Shown in pieces: positions 1 to 8,415 of a stretch of 12,500 nucleotides of DNA. A program made the position numbers and the translations under genes. The stretch comes from Botryococcus braunii (Eukaryota; Chlorophyta; Trebouxiophyceae): the NCBI GenBank assembly GCA_002005505.1, contig MVGU01001347.1, forward strand, positions 32,501-45,000, in the 5' to 3' direction. The notes below the pieces were generated by a model. The model saw only the letters and a list, made by a program, of their open reading frames with translations, did no database searches and was not told where the DNA came from. Positions within the stretch are counted from its first letter, which is position 1. Every line of letters begins with the position of its first letter.

Positions 1-68
1 TAAAAACTGCTGTTAGGCTCTAACCGCTGTTCTGCTTACTGCAATGACTGTTGAAACTGCTGGTGCAG

Positions 69-401
69 CTGCCGCTCTCCTGGCACGTGGCTGTGCATGC
101 ACACCGCCTGAGTGTATGGATGGCGGCTTTACCTCGCATCTGCGGATGGCCCAGTCTGCTGGAGAATTGCAGCGTTTTGCAGAAATCTTTCCTGCTGGTG
201 ATCGCCGGGGTCATTCCTTGTGTTTTCGGCTTCATTCAGAGTGCGGCAGACAGAGAGCATTTCATTGAAAGCCTTCCGAGCGACTCACGTGGCTGCACTG
301 CAAAAGTGGAGGGCATCCATCGAGATTTTGGGGCTTCCAGCACGTGCTCTGAGGGGGAGCAGGGTGTGGGCACTTTCAGATCGATGCGTCATCTCATTTG
401 A
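69..401 (+). CDS. Gene A: last exon of a multi-pass membrane protein (5' exons outside the window)
   Basis: The exon starts after the acceptor CTGGTGCAG (phase 0) and ends at TGA 399-401, encoding 110 residues. It opens with LPLSWHVAV and holds two hydrophobic stretches, at about residues 5-26 and 46-63. A charged patch follows (A-D-R-E-H-F-I-E-S), then a Ser/Gly-rich tail. Two other exons in the window (4867-5277 and 8026-8415) align along the same length: L-P-x-x-W at the start, an Arg about ten residues later, a Pro-x-x-C near residue 30, a second hydrophobic segment, then an acidic/basic block before an unrelated tail. That makes this the 3'-most gene of a tandem family whose earlier exons lie left of the window. 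Function is unknown. Bases 1-68 would be the end of the preceding intron. The exon call is firmer than any function. Confidence 0.6.
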   Translation: MPLSWHVAVHAHRLSVWMAALPRICGWPSLLENCSVLQKSFLLVIAGVIPCVFGFIQSAADREHFIESLPSDSRGCTAKVEGIHRDFGASSTCSEGEQGVGTFRSMRHLI

Positions 402-941
402 CCCTTGCTCATCTGCATGCGTTTGCTGCAAGCGCACGCACATTGTTGAACTTGCTCTTGGGGCTCTTGGGGTCTGTGTTGCATTGTTTGCCAGAATGTG
501 CATCAGAACACGCATACGCATGAGCCCTCCGCAGATTTCTGTTAGATGCTGTGCAACGACAATACCATGTGACATTGCAGTGCCCCTCACACAGCATCTA
601 GAAACTACTAGTTTCACACATTGTTGTTTTGTTCCCCCGCACAGCACCTTCTAGTGACTCCTTCTTGCGCACCCTTCTTTTTCCCATACAGCACCCAATA
701 GTGACTCGTCAGTGCACACCCTCCTTTTGCCCGCACGGCATCTTCTAATGGCTATTAAGGGCACCCCCTTCTTCCCCCACCCCCAGGGGTTGCTTTCTTG
801 CCGATCCTTTTCCTCTTGTTGTTTTGGGCTGTTCCCTCTTGCCAATTCTCTTGCTGTGGTTTTTCTTCTGCGCGGTTTGGGAGTGGTTTTTGTGCTTTTT
901 TGCTGCTTGTGAAGTGTGTGTGTGTGTGGGTTGGGCCTCAG
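402..941. other. Spacer between gene A and the first recognised exon of gene B
   Basis: No coding block with convincing splice signals was found here. The right part (about 840-941) is very T- and TG-rich and ends in GGGCCTCAG, which reads as the pyrimidine tract and acceptor of the exon starting at 942. At least one upstream exon of gene B is therefore expected in this stretch or further left, but I could not identify it. No clear polyadenylation signal for gene A was found. Confidence 0.3.
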
Positions 942-2216
942 GTGTTCGTGGTGAGCAGCCAGTTGGATACAAGCAACAGGCGTCTGCAGGACCTTCTACC
1001 AGCTCTGCAGGACTTTCGGGGGTACATACCTCTTGCAGGAAGCCCTCTGATGCGGAGCCCTTGCCGCATGATTTTGAGATTGAAGCAGAAGATGAAATTA
1101 GTGGTAAGCCCCTGCGTGGTCACATCCAACTACGAGGAATTGTCGTGGAACCCTATGCTCTGGTGTTAATCTTGGAGGTAAAATCATTGAATGCATTATT
1201 GGTTCATGTGTTCTTTGGGTTTGAAGGCTTTATTTTTGGCGGAGATACGGCCATGTAATTGGCTTCGATTAATGACACAAGTTTCTCTTCCCCCCCCCCC
1301 CCCACACGCCCTCTTTTGCCCCCTGTCAACGATACACGCTAGATTCTGACAGTTCTTCAGGAAAAAATGCCAGACCCAAGGACTCGAAAGGATTTTTCAA
1401 TTAGTCAAACCTCACTTAGTCATGTCAGACCCAAGTACTCACCAGGAGTTTGCAGATCAATCTCACTGAGCCAAAATTGCCACCCCTTTGGTCCCTGCTT
1501 TTTACATTACCCGCCAACAATGAAGCATGTCCTCAAACTGAATACGCAGATATTGATTACAAAAGGTCAGCCGGGTTGCTGCCCTTTAAAATGTGATAAG
1601 CTGCTGAGAATGATTAGAACACATCCGCTACATAATTGGTCGAGCACATCGGGTGTTGGAAGCCACATGTTTCAGAACCCCCTAGAAGCTTTCAGGTTGT
1701 TGTGCCGAGTCGCATGATTGCTTCTGCCCTCTGCCATGAGTGGCTTTCTTGCTTGTCTCATATCTTGGTCAGGGTGTCAAGGTATGTAGTCGTTTGTGTT
1801 TGGTTATCACCAATAGCCTGCGTACCTGCTTAATGACAGAGACAAGGTGCTCCAGCAAGCAGATTCATTGTTCAGATATTATTCAGATATTATTGTTCAG
1901 TGCATGCCAAGGTTGTCCAGTGGAAGCTTGACTCCTGGGACATTTCTAAGATTTTGGTTAAAATGAGAACTGTTGGACACTATGCAGTCGATCCTGCAGG
2001 TAGGGCAGAAGCTGCTGCCCGTCCTGACGATGACAGCTGGCAGTGGTGGACTGAAGTAGTTGAAATCGTGAAGTCGTATTTCTGCCGCGCCTTCTCCCAA
2101 ATTTGCCCGCAAGAATCCCCAGCAGAAAGGGCATTTCAAGACTGGTTTGCCGAGCAGCAGATAAAGGTATGCCATGCTTGCCTCCATTACCCAATCTCCA
2201 AGTGCAAACACACACA

Positions 2217-2297
<81 letters not shown>

Positions 2298-5277
2298 GTA
2301 CGCGCACGCACGCACACACGGGCATGCACGCACGCACGCACGCACAGCAGACATATCCATATTGCATCGTCAAATATCAGCAAAACATATTGTCAACCAG
2401 AAACCAGCTTAAGCTTGGGGTCAACAAGCATCTAGAGGGGTCAACAAGCATCCTCACATACTGCTAGGAAGTAAATGCCCTCAGCTCCCTTGAGCGCTCT
2501 CAAAGGATCTTGGGGCACAAGCCCTGATCCTTGGTGGATTCACGGCCCTCAAGCCCTTCTAGAGCCTTTCTTATTCCTATTGGATGTCAAGTACAACCTT
2601 TTGGAGTCCTCATGCGAATGCCTGGCTGGGCTAGAACCACATCCAAGAGCCCATCGACGAATTTTAATTCTAGTCGGGCGTCTTATTGCAGGCTACTGCA
2701 ATGTTTGTACATATCATCTCACTATACCAACCATGACCTATGCACGATCACCAGAATAGACTGCACAACTTCACTGAAGCCATAATAGGGCGTGGGCCAG
2801 TGGGCGGCAGGCAATGGGTCCACTGCAAAGCAACCAATCCTCTGACCAGACTCTTGTAAGCTACACAAGGAATCTACACACAATTCTGACTTTGAGTCAG
2901 TGCTTGGTCATGAACCGCCCTTCCATACTGAATAGTATTGTGGCCGAAGGGTTTTAAGTGCTTGCCGGGTGGTGTGTGCAGTTCGACCGGTTGTTTTTTG
3001 GCTGGTATGTGCTCATAGGCGTTCTAGTCCTTGTCAGTCGGGGCCGGAATTCCATGTTCAGTGCTTGGAATGCAGCAAATACCCTGGCACCTTTGTGGCC
3101 ATGGTCTTGTCTTGGGACTTTGACCACTGTCAGCCTGATGTCACACTACAAGAGGCAGTGGTATGCTCACTTGTCCACACTCATCTCACTCTACAGGAGG
3201 CCATCAAATGTTCACTTGTCCCTGGCGTATGTCACATTATATTACAAGAGGCAATGGGACGTTCAGTTGTCCCATTGCCCATTACAAGAGGCAATGGGAC
3301 GTTCAGTTGTCCCATTGCCCATTACAAGAGGCAATGGGACGTTCAGTTGTCATAATTATGTCACACTCGTGTCAAATTTATGTCACACTACAGGTGGCCA
3401 TCGCGTGTTCACTTGTCCACACTTATGGCAACTACATGACAAGTACAACTACATGTCACTCTACAAGGGGCTGCCGGCATCAGAGCAAGTTAGTGTCACC
3501 GGTCCACGATTATGTGACACTTTTGGCCCAAACTCATGTCACATCACAAGAGGCAGTGGTATCCTCATCTGTTCACGCTTATCTCACACTCATGTCAAAC
3601 TCGTACTGTTCACGCTCATTTCAAACTCACAGCTTCATGAAGCCATCGCCCCAAACGTCAACACAATGCAAGACAAAGCACAGGGATGTTAGTTAATGCG
3701 AGTATGTCCACCTTTGAGAGTACGATCCCTGTCCTGACCAACCAGCCCACAGCTATTGGAGTTTGACTGGCGTCTCTCTGACATACACCATTTTCATGTG
3801 GACAGGTACTGCCGGCATCGGAGCAAGTTAGTGTCAATTTTTTCTCTTGCCAACTGCATTTTTGCAGGTCACCTCACAGTGCCATACATACTGGGCCCCT
3901 CTCCCGCATTGAGAGCCAGCATGCAGTTTGTATTCTCTGTACTGCCTGGAATTCTTGCAATTGAAAGCTGTATGACTAGGGTATGCCCCGTGCCCACAAC
4001 TACAGTTTCTGCCTGGCATCCCAAGCCATGATAGCTTGACAATAGGTCATGAATGGTGTTGTTTTCGGTCCACAGCCCACAAGGGGGATTTGTGTATCCT
4101 CAGCGCCTAGCACTTTTGGATTGCTTGGTCCTGGTGTCTCATCGTGGGTAACCTTCTCAATCGTGCATCCATGGAATTGTTCTTATTGAAGTGCTGTGGA
4201 CATATCTGAATGAAGTCTGCCCTCCAGGGGTATCTGCAGGGGTATTAGCATGGCATCCTGTTGCACTCCGAGCCTGCAACATTAGAAGCAAAATGAAGTG
4301 CGTGTTGGAGTTGTTCAGCCGCGTGTCATGTTGGGCGGAGTTTTCTCGGCCCTGCCAGGCCCCACAAGGCTCAGGCAACAGATGATGCGTAGTTTGCCAG
4401 ACTTTGCTCAAAAGACAGGAATGCTGTTTTCGGCATGAAGAAAGTAAGCTGGGGTTTTGTGAGGAAACTCTTAGGGAAATATGTTTTCTCTCTCTGTGTT
4501 TTGGGGGACTCATGATCCCCGCAAAGTCAATGCAAACGGGGGGACTAAATAGCCTTCGAACGAAGCTTTCTCTCAATGAAGCTTCCTTGAGAGAATGCCG
4601 AGGTAGAGCTTTCTAGAAGGAATGCCAAAGTAAGGCTTTCTTCAGGGGATTCCTCCTCCTCCTCCTGTCCCTCCTTTCCACCTCCTGCGCACCCTTTTTA
4701 TCTCCTAAATCCTTCCCCGCCTCTTAACTCATTTCGTCAAGGCAAGGATTTGTTGAAGGGATGCCAGAGTAAGGCTTTTCTTCAAGGAATTCCAAAGCAA
4801 GTATTTCTTGAAGGAAGGCCGAAGTAAGGCTTTCTTGAACGAATGCCAGGGCATGGGTGTGCGCAGTTGCCGTTTGCCTGGAGCGTTGGGGTTTTGTTCA
4901 TCCGGACAGCTATCATACTGGCAAACATATTCCCCGTTTGCAGCCATGCTGTGTCGCCCTCCGCCTGCAAACTCAAGACGGTTCCCTTCAACCTCCTTTG
5001 CGGCTTTTTTGTGCCTGTTTTGGCAGCTGCATTTCTGGAAAGGGCGGAGCGTCAGCGCTGGTTGCAAGACAGCGGCGAAGCTTCTGAGCCAGTTGCGGCG
5101 GCATCGACGCCGCATACAAATAACAGTACCTTGGTCCCACCACCTGGGACCCGCGGTACCTTGTTCCCACCACCTGGAACCAGTGGTACGTTGGTCCCAC
5201 CTCCTGGAACCAGTGGCACCTTGGTCCTCCCATGGGGAACCGGGGGCATGTTGGTCCCGCCACATGGAACTGGTTAG
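942..5277 (+). CDS. Gene B: five-exon gene for a putative six-segment membrane protein
   Basis: Proposed exons are 942-1103, 2000-2166, 2982-3160, 3806-3980 and 4867-5277 (stop TAG 5275-5277). Junction phases are 1, 0, 2 and 0, giving about 364 residues so far; the start codon was not found. Exon 1 is hydrophilic and acidic (E-A-E-D-E-I-S). Exon 2 ends in ERAFQDWFAEQQIK before GTATGC. Exon 3 begins FDRLFFGWY and has two hydrophobic segments. Joining exons 3 and 4 creates W-Y-C-R-H-R. Exon 4 has two more hydrophobic segments, including VFSVLPGILAI. Exon 5 has LPFAWSVGV, a sixth segment (VPVLAAAF), a basic/acidic block (LERAERQRWLQ) and a five-unit Pro-rich decapeptide tail. The matching exons of gene C have the same phases: exon 4 is 175 nt in both, exon 3 is 179 versus 182, exon 2 is 167 versus 191. 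A channel or receptor-like role is possible but unsupported. Exon 1 is the weakest call. Confidence 0.6.
1290..1303. repeat. Poly-C tract
   Basis: A run of 14 C lies in the first recognised intron of gene B (1104-1999). The rest of that 896-nt intron shows no exon-like block I can support. An alternative ATG at 1963, in frame with exon 2, could start a shorter isoform, because that frame is open from 1837. Confidence 0.9.
2207..2344. repeat. (CA)n microsatellite grading into CACG repeats
   Basis: About 85 bp of almost pure CA, with one CATA interruption near 2221, continues into imperfect CGCACGCA units. It begins some 40 nt downstream of the donor at 2167 in intron 2 of gene B (2167-2981). 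Alternating purine-pyrimidine sequence of this length can adopt Z-DNA. It also creates long spurious Thr-His and Cys-Val open frames on both strands. Confidence 0.97.
3140..3610. repeat. Degenerate 40-50 bp minisatellite with a hairpin-forming core
   Basis: The unit is roughly TCACACTACAAGAGGCAGTG, then a GTATGCTCACTTGTCC-like part, then CACACTCATG. A homogenised core of 40-bp units starts at 3241, 3281 and 3321. In the core, GGCAATGGGAC and GTCCCATTGCC are exact reverse complements separated by 8 nt. Outer copies are diverged (near 3185, 3378, 3454 and 3537). The array fills most of intron 3 of gene B, and its first unit overlaps the last 21 nt of exon 3 and its donor. There are no unique spacers between units, so this is not a CRISPR-type array. 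Confidence 0.9.
4545..4855. repeat. Degenerate ~36-bp repeat in intron 4 of gene B
   Basis: The motif GAATGCC-[AG]AAGTAAGGCTTTCTT, followed by GAA or CAA, recurs about six to eight times with substitutions, for example near 4590, 4620, 4760, 4795 and 4820. A CCTCCTCCTC stretch and other pyrimidine-rich sequence interrupt it at about 4650-4730. It ends just before the acceptor GTGTGCGCAG of the last exon. The reverse strand reads as repeated S-F-K-K-x-L-L, which is a by-product of the repeat. Confidence 0.8.
5128..5274 (+). repeat. In-frame 30-bp coding repeat: decapeptide tail of gene B
   Basis: Five successive 30-bp units (the last is 27 bp) encode TLVPPPGTRG, TLFPPPGTSG, TLVPPPGTSG, TLVLPWGTGG and MLVPPHGTG, directly followed by TAG. 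The period is a multiple of three and the frame is kept across all units, which supports translation. Genes A and C have no such repeat in their tails, so it arose after the genes separated. Confidence 0.9.
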
Positions 5278-5967
5278 TCCACCTCCTTCAAGTCATATGA
5301 GGGCAGCGAGGCTACCCTCTCTTGGGGAATGAGAGGCTTGAGACCTCCTGTGGTTGAGTACCATGGACAGGCAACTGTACAGATTGCTCTCCAGAATACC
5401 TTGTCGCTGTGCAGCTGTTCCCCTGACGCCTGTGGCAGCAGCTTGTTTTGATTACTCAAGTCCCCCACACAATCCATTGCTGTTTAATACCACAACTGCG
5501 ATGGGCTGTTGCCATGGATCCTTTGCAATTGATTACACAACCACTCATCACATTACTTGCAAAGCCTTGGTAGGGAAAGCCTGAACTCTCCCCCCCAACG
5601 AATTTGCAGATCTGAGCTTTGGCTTGTATGCACCAAAGGAAAACTGAAGAGAAGACTCAGTTCAGGTGTGGCTGAGCCTCTGGCAGCCTTGAGGACAGAT
5701 CAGGGCCTTCGTTGCAGGCAGACGTGCGCATTGCCCAGAAGAGTGCAGTTAAAGCATGCTCTTGTCACACTTTGGTGCCAAGGAGAGTGCAGTTAAAGCA
5801 TGCTCTTGTCACACTTTGGTGCCAAGGAGAGTGCAGTTAAAGCATGCTCTTGTCACACTTTGTTGCAAGGGGTATGGGCGTTGCAGGCAGAGTTGCACAT
5901 TGCCAAGGGGAATGCAGTTGAAGCGTGCTCTTGTCACACTTAGCAGCAAGGGGCATGGGCGTTGCAG
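5278..5967. other. Spacer and unresolved 5' part of gene C, with a 44-bp tandem repeat
   Basis: No exon matching the acidic exon 1 of gene B was found, although the phase-1 acceptor at 5965-5967 requires an upstream exon. Three nearly identical 44-bp units start at 5741, 5785 and 5829 (GAGTGCAGTTAAAGCATGCT…). They sit inside a longer duplicated block: GTTGCAGGCAGA…CTTGTCACAC appears near 5711 and again near 5880. The stretch 5278-5700 has no feature I can support beyond short open frames. Confidence 0.5.
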
Positions 5968-8415
5968 GTGTGTCATGGGCTTTCACTGGGAGCAGCCGAT
6001 CCACCACCATCAGAAGGGACGGCGTTGCTGGTGCTTGGGGTTCAGGAAACATGGAGGCTAGTGCAGTGTGGCGCTTCCTGAGGATTCCGGGATTCTATTT
6101 TGAGAGTGATCGCATTGAGCGCAGATTTCAGACCTGGTTTGCCAGAGAGCAAATATTGGTAAGCCTCGACAGGGTTCCGTGGTTCAGGGAGGAGATCTCC
6201 ATTACAAACATTTACAAACATTATTGGTAAGCCTCAACAGGGTTCCGTGGGTCAGGGAGGAGACCTCCATTTACAAACACATATTCATCAGCTTACATGG
6301 CTTGGCCTATCAGCCCTCTCTGGGGCATATCCTGAGCTCTATAATAAGCTCTTGAGACATCAGCATGATAGGGACACTGTTCTTTTTAGTTTGACAAAAT
6401 ATATCGAGCTATGCAACTGCCGCCTTTTTGCCACTTGGCACTAAAGATGGGGAAGCCATTCTATGCAAGCTCCAAAATTGAATGCTCTGACTGTGCCCGT
6501 GCCACCTCAGATCTGTCTGGGAGCGTGTCTTTGTGAACATGGTATGTGGGGTCTTCACAGCGCATGCCTGCATGTGTTCTGTGCGCAGGCAGACGAGGGT
6601 TTTCAGTTGATGTACTTCTTGATGGTTCTTTCGACGACCCTGAGGCGGGCCAGGGGCGGCCCGCTGGCAAAGCTGTGGTTCGAATACAGCGGTCTGGGAG
6701 AATGGTGGCCTGTTTGGCATGCAGCACCATCTTCTGTCATTCTGCTGCTCATCAATTTCAAGAGCGATTGGTGCGACACTCAGACTTTGCAGAACCCTGC
6801 GTCCGTGTAATCTTCCTCTTCCTCCTCTTCTTCTCCTCCTCCTACTCCTCATTGCTGCTGCTGCTGCTGCCGCTGCCACTGCCACTGCCACTGCCGCCGC
6901 CGCCGCTTTTGCGGTTGTTGTTGTTGTTGTTGTTGTGGTGGTGGTGGTGGTGGTTGTTGTTGTAGTCGTCGTCATCGTTGTCGTTGTTGTGGCTGTTGTT
7001 GTTGTTGTTCTTGTTGCGGACGTCTGACATTCTGCTCATCTGCGGATATTTGGTTCTCATTTGGGGCTGCCCACCTGCTCAGACACAATGACAGGAGTCG
7101 ATTTGGCCTTTCAAGAGAGTAGCTCCGGCGTCTGGTAGATGCTTCTGCTACCGGTTGTACTACGCATGTTCAGCTTTGCAGTAGCAGAGTGTTCGGTTCA
7201 TATTTGTGAGCATGAAGCCCGCCTATCGGGGGCGGGGGTTGACCCACTTTGCAAGCGTCTGTCCAGACCTGCAGGAGACTGCAAACTGCAACCAAGTGCA
7301 TTTTGATTTCAGAAGTCCGAACGCGCAACTTGGAAGAGGGGAGCGACAGTTGCGCGGTGACTGGTACCATATTGTGGATGCTAGGGTGGGAAAAGTAAGC
7401 ATCAGATTGTATGATGCAGGTACTGCCGGCACCGGACGGCAATCATGGTCTTGCGCTTTATTTCTGTAACTGCATTTTCGGGGATGTTTCCGCTTCCGCA
7501 TGACGCCATGGTTCTGGCAGCACTGAGGGCCCAGCTACAGATGTTCGTTTATGTACTTCCCGGAATAAATTGCTTTCAAGGGTTGATACTCAGGGTACGG
7601 ACTGATGTTGCTTCCCCCTCAAGCACTTGCTGCTGGGGCTTCAGGCCCACGTTGATTGTGGATTCAGAGTCGAGCTTGATTGTGATTCAGAGTCGACTAA
7701 ACTGTTTAACCCCTCTGAGCAAGAATGCCGAGCACTAATGCCGAGCACTTGTTGAGCCCATAGCTTTGGCTTGTATGCACCAGCTGGACTCTTAAACCTA
7801 TTGAGTTGATTCAAACCCGGGCTGCTGGACCATGCATGTCAATTAAGTGTGAAAAAAAAAAAAAAAAAAAAAAAAAACAGGGGGGAAAAAAGCAGGCATG
7901 TCACCTGACACAGGCCATTCATCCGAATCACTGACAGACCATGCATGACATCAAACTGACGGACCATGCATGCGAGTAACCGGGGAGCCGATGGTAGGCC
8001 TGATGGGCGTGTGTGGTGGTCCCAGTTGCCAGTGCATTGGCACATCGTACTTCAGATAGTCCGACCCTGTTACATTCTGGTGGCACTTCCTCGGGTCTGC
8101 CAGCACGCGGCGTCTCCACAGCTGTGCCTGGGGAAGGGCGGAATCCTCAACCTCATTGCCGGCGCCTTGATCCCTATTATTTGTAACGCTTACCTTGAAA
8201 GGAGAGACCGCCTGCGTTTCATGGAGAGCCGGCCCCCGCAAAGGGGCCCACTACGGGCCAGGCTGGTCCAGCCAGGTTTTGACACGCTGGGGATGTCGTC
8301 AGGACGAGATGCTCCTTTTGGCCAAGGAAGAGTGCCTCAGGGTGCAAGGTCACGCCACGGTACGTCACGGGCATCTCGTAGTGGGAACATCGGGCCGCAG
8401 CCTGCTGGCACGTGA
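5968..8415 (+). CDS. Gene C: paralogue of gene B, four exons recognised
   Basis: Proposed exons are 5968-6158, 6589-6770, 7420-7594 and 8026-8415 (stop TGA 8413-8415). Phases match gene B: entry at phase 1, then 0, 2, 0. The first exon ends ERRFQTWFAREQIL before GTAAGC. The next begins ADEGFQLMYFLMV and ends in …F-K-S-D-W, with the W codon completed across the junction to give W-Y-C-R-H-R as in gene B. The third exon is exactly 175 nt, with hydrophobic segments around MVLRFISVTAF and FVYVLPGINC. The last opens LPVHWHIVL, has a sixth hydrophobic segment (LIAGALIPIIC), then NAYLERRDRLRFMES and an Arg/Gly/Ser-rich tail. The donor at 6771 (GTGCGA) is weak and is chosen because it alone gives the phase and W codon seen in gene B. 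The product is a putative membrane protein of unknown function. The 5' end is unresolved. Confidence 0.62.
6155..6290. repeat. 68-bp tandem duplication carrying a 5' splice site
   Basis: ATTGGTAAGCCTC starts at 6155 and again at 6223, and the following sequence (CAGGGTTCCGTGG, CAGGGAGGAGA, CTCCATT) is repeated with a few changes. The first copy begins at the end of a gene C exon, so the donor is duplicated. Because 68 is not a multiple of three, use of the second donor would change the frame. Confidence 0.92.
6811..7016. repeat. Compound trinucleotide microsatellite
   Basis: Successive blocks of CTC/TCC, CTG, CCACTG, CCG, GTT, GGT and GTT/GTC-like triplets form one low-complexity tract in the intron between gene C exons 6589-6770 and 7420-7594. 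It produces homopolymer-like open frames (poly-Leu, poly-Val, poly-Thr) on both strands, none of which I regard as coding. From 7017 to 7419 no further feature stands out before the acceptor GATGCAG. Confidence 0.95.
7652..7696. repeat. Short direct duplication in the last intron of gene C
   Basis: TTGATTGTGGATTCAGAGTC is followed immediately by a copy lacking one G (TTGATTGTGATTCAGAGTC). It sits in the intron 7595-8025. Confidence 0.85.
7852..7877. repeat. Poly-A tract (26 A)
   Basis: An uninterrupted run of A lies in the last intron of gene C. It could be the tail scar of a retroposed sequence or simple slippage. No flanking target-site duplication was recognised. The motif GACCATGCATG occurs on both sides, at about 7829, 7938 and 7962. 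Confidence 0.95.

Noticed and set aside
1897..2435. Long open frames of 110-170 residues on both strands across the CA tract
   Set aside because: Most of their length is Thr-His or Cys-Val repeat from the dinucleotide tract. Only 2000-2166 on the plus strand is supported, as a gene B exon.
3241..3350. CRISPR-like appearance of regularly spaced palindromic 40-bp units
   Set aside because: Units are directly adjacent with no unique spacers, lie in a eukaryotic-type intron, and grade into diverged copies.
2958..3696. 244- and 177-residue plus-strand open frames
   Set aside because: They are kept open by the 40-bp repeat. Only 2982-3160 in the first frame is exon-like, and a donor ends it at 3160.
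4729..5265. 178-residue minus-strand open frame
   Set aside because: It is the reverse of the gene B last exon with its decapeptide repeat plus the intron 4 repeat. The plus-strand exon has the better support.
6409..7060. Poly-Thr/Ala, poly-Leu and poly-Asn frames
   Set aside because: They are translations of the compound trinucleotide tract, without splice or domain support.
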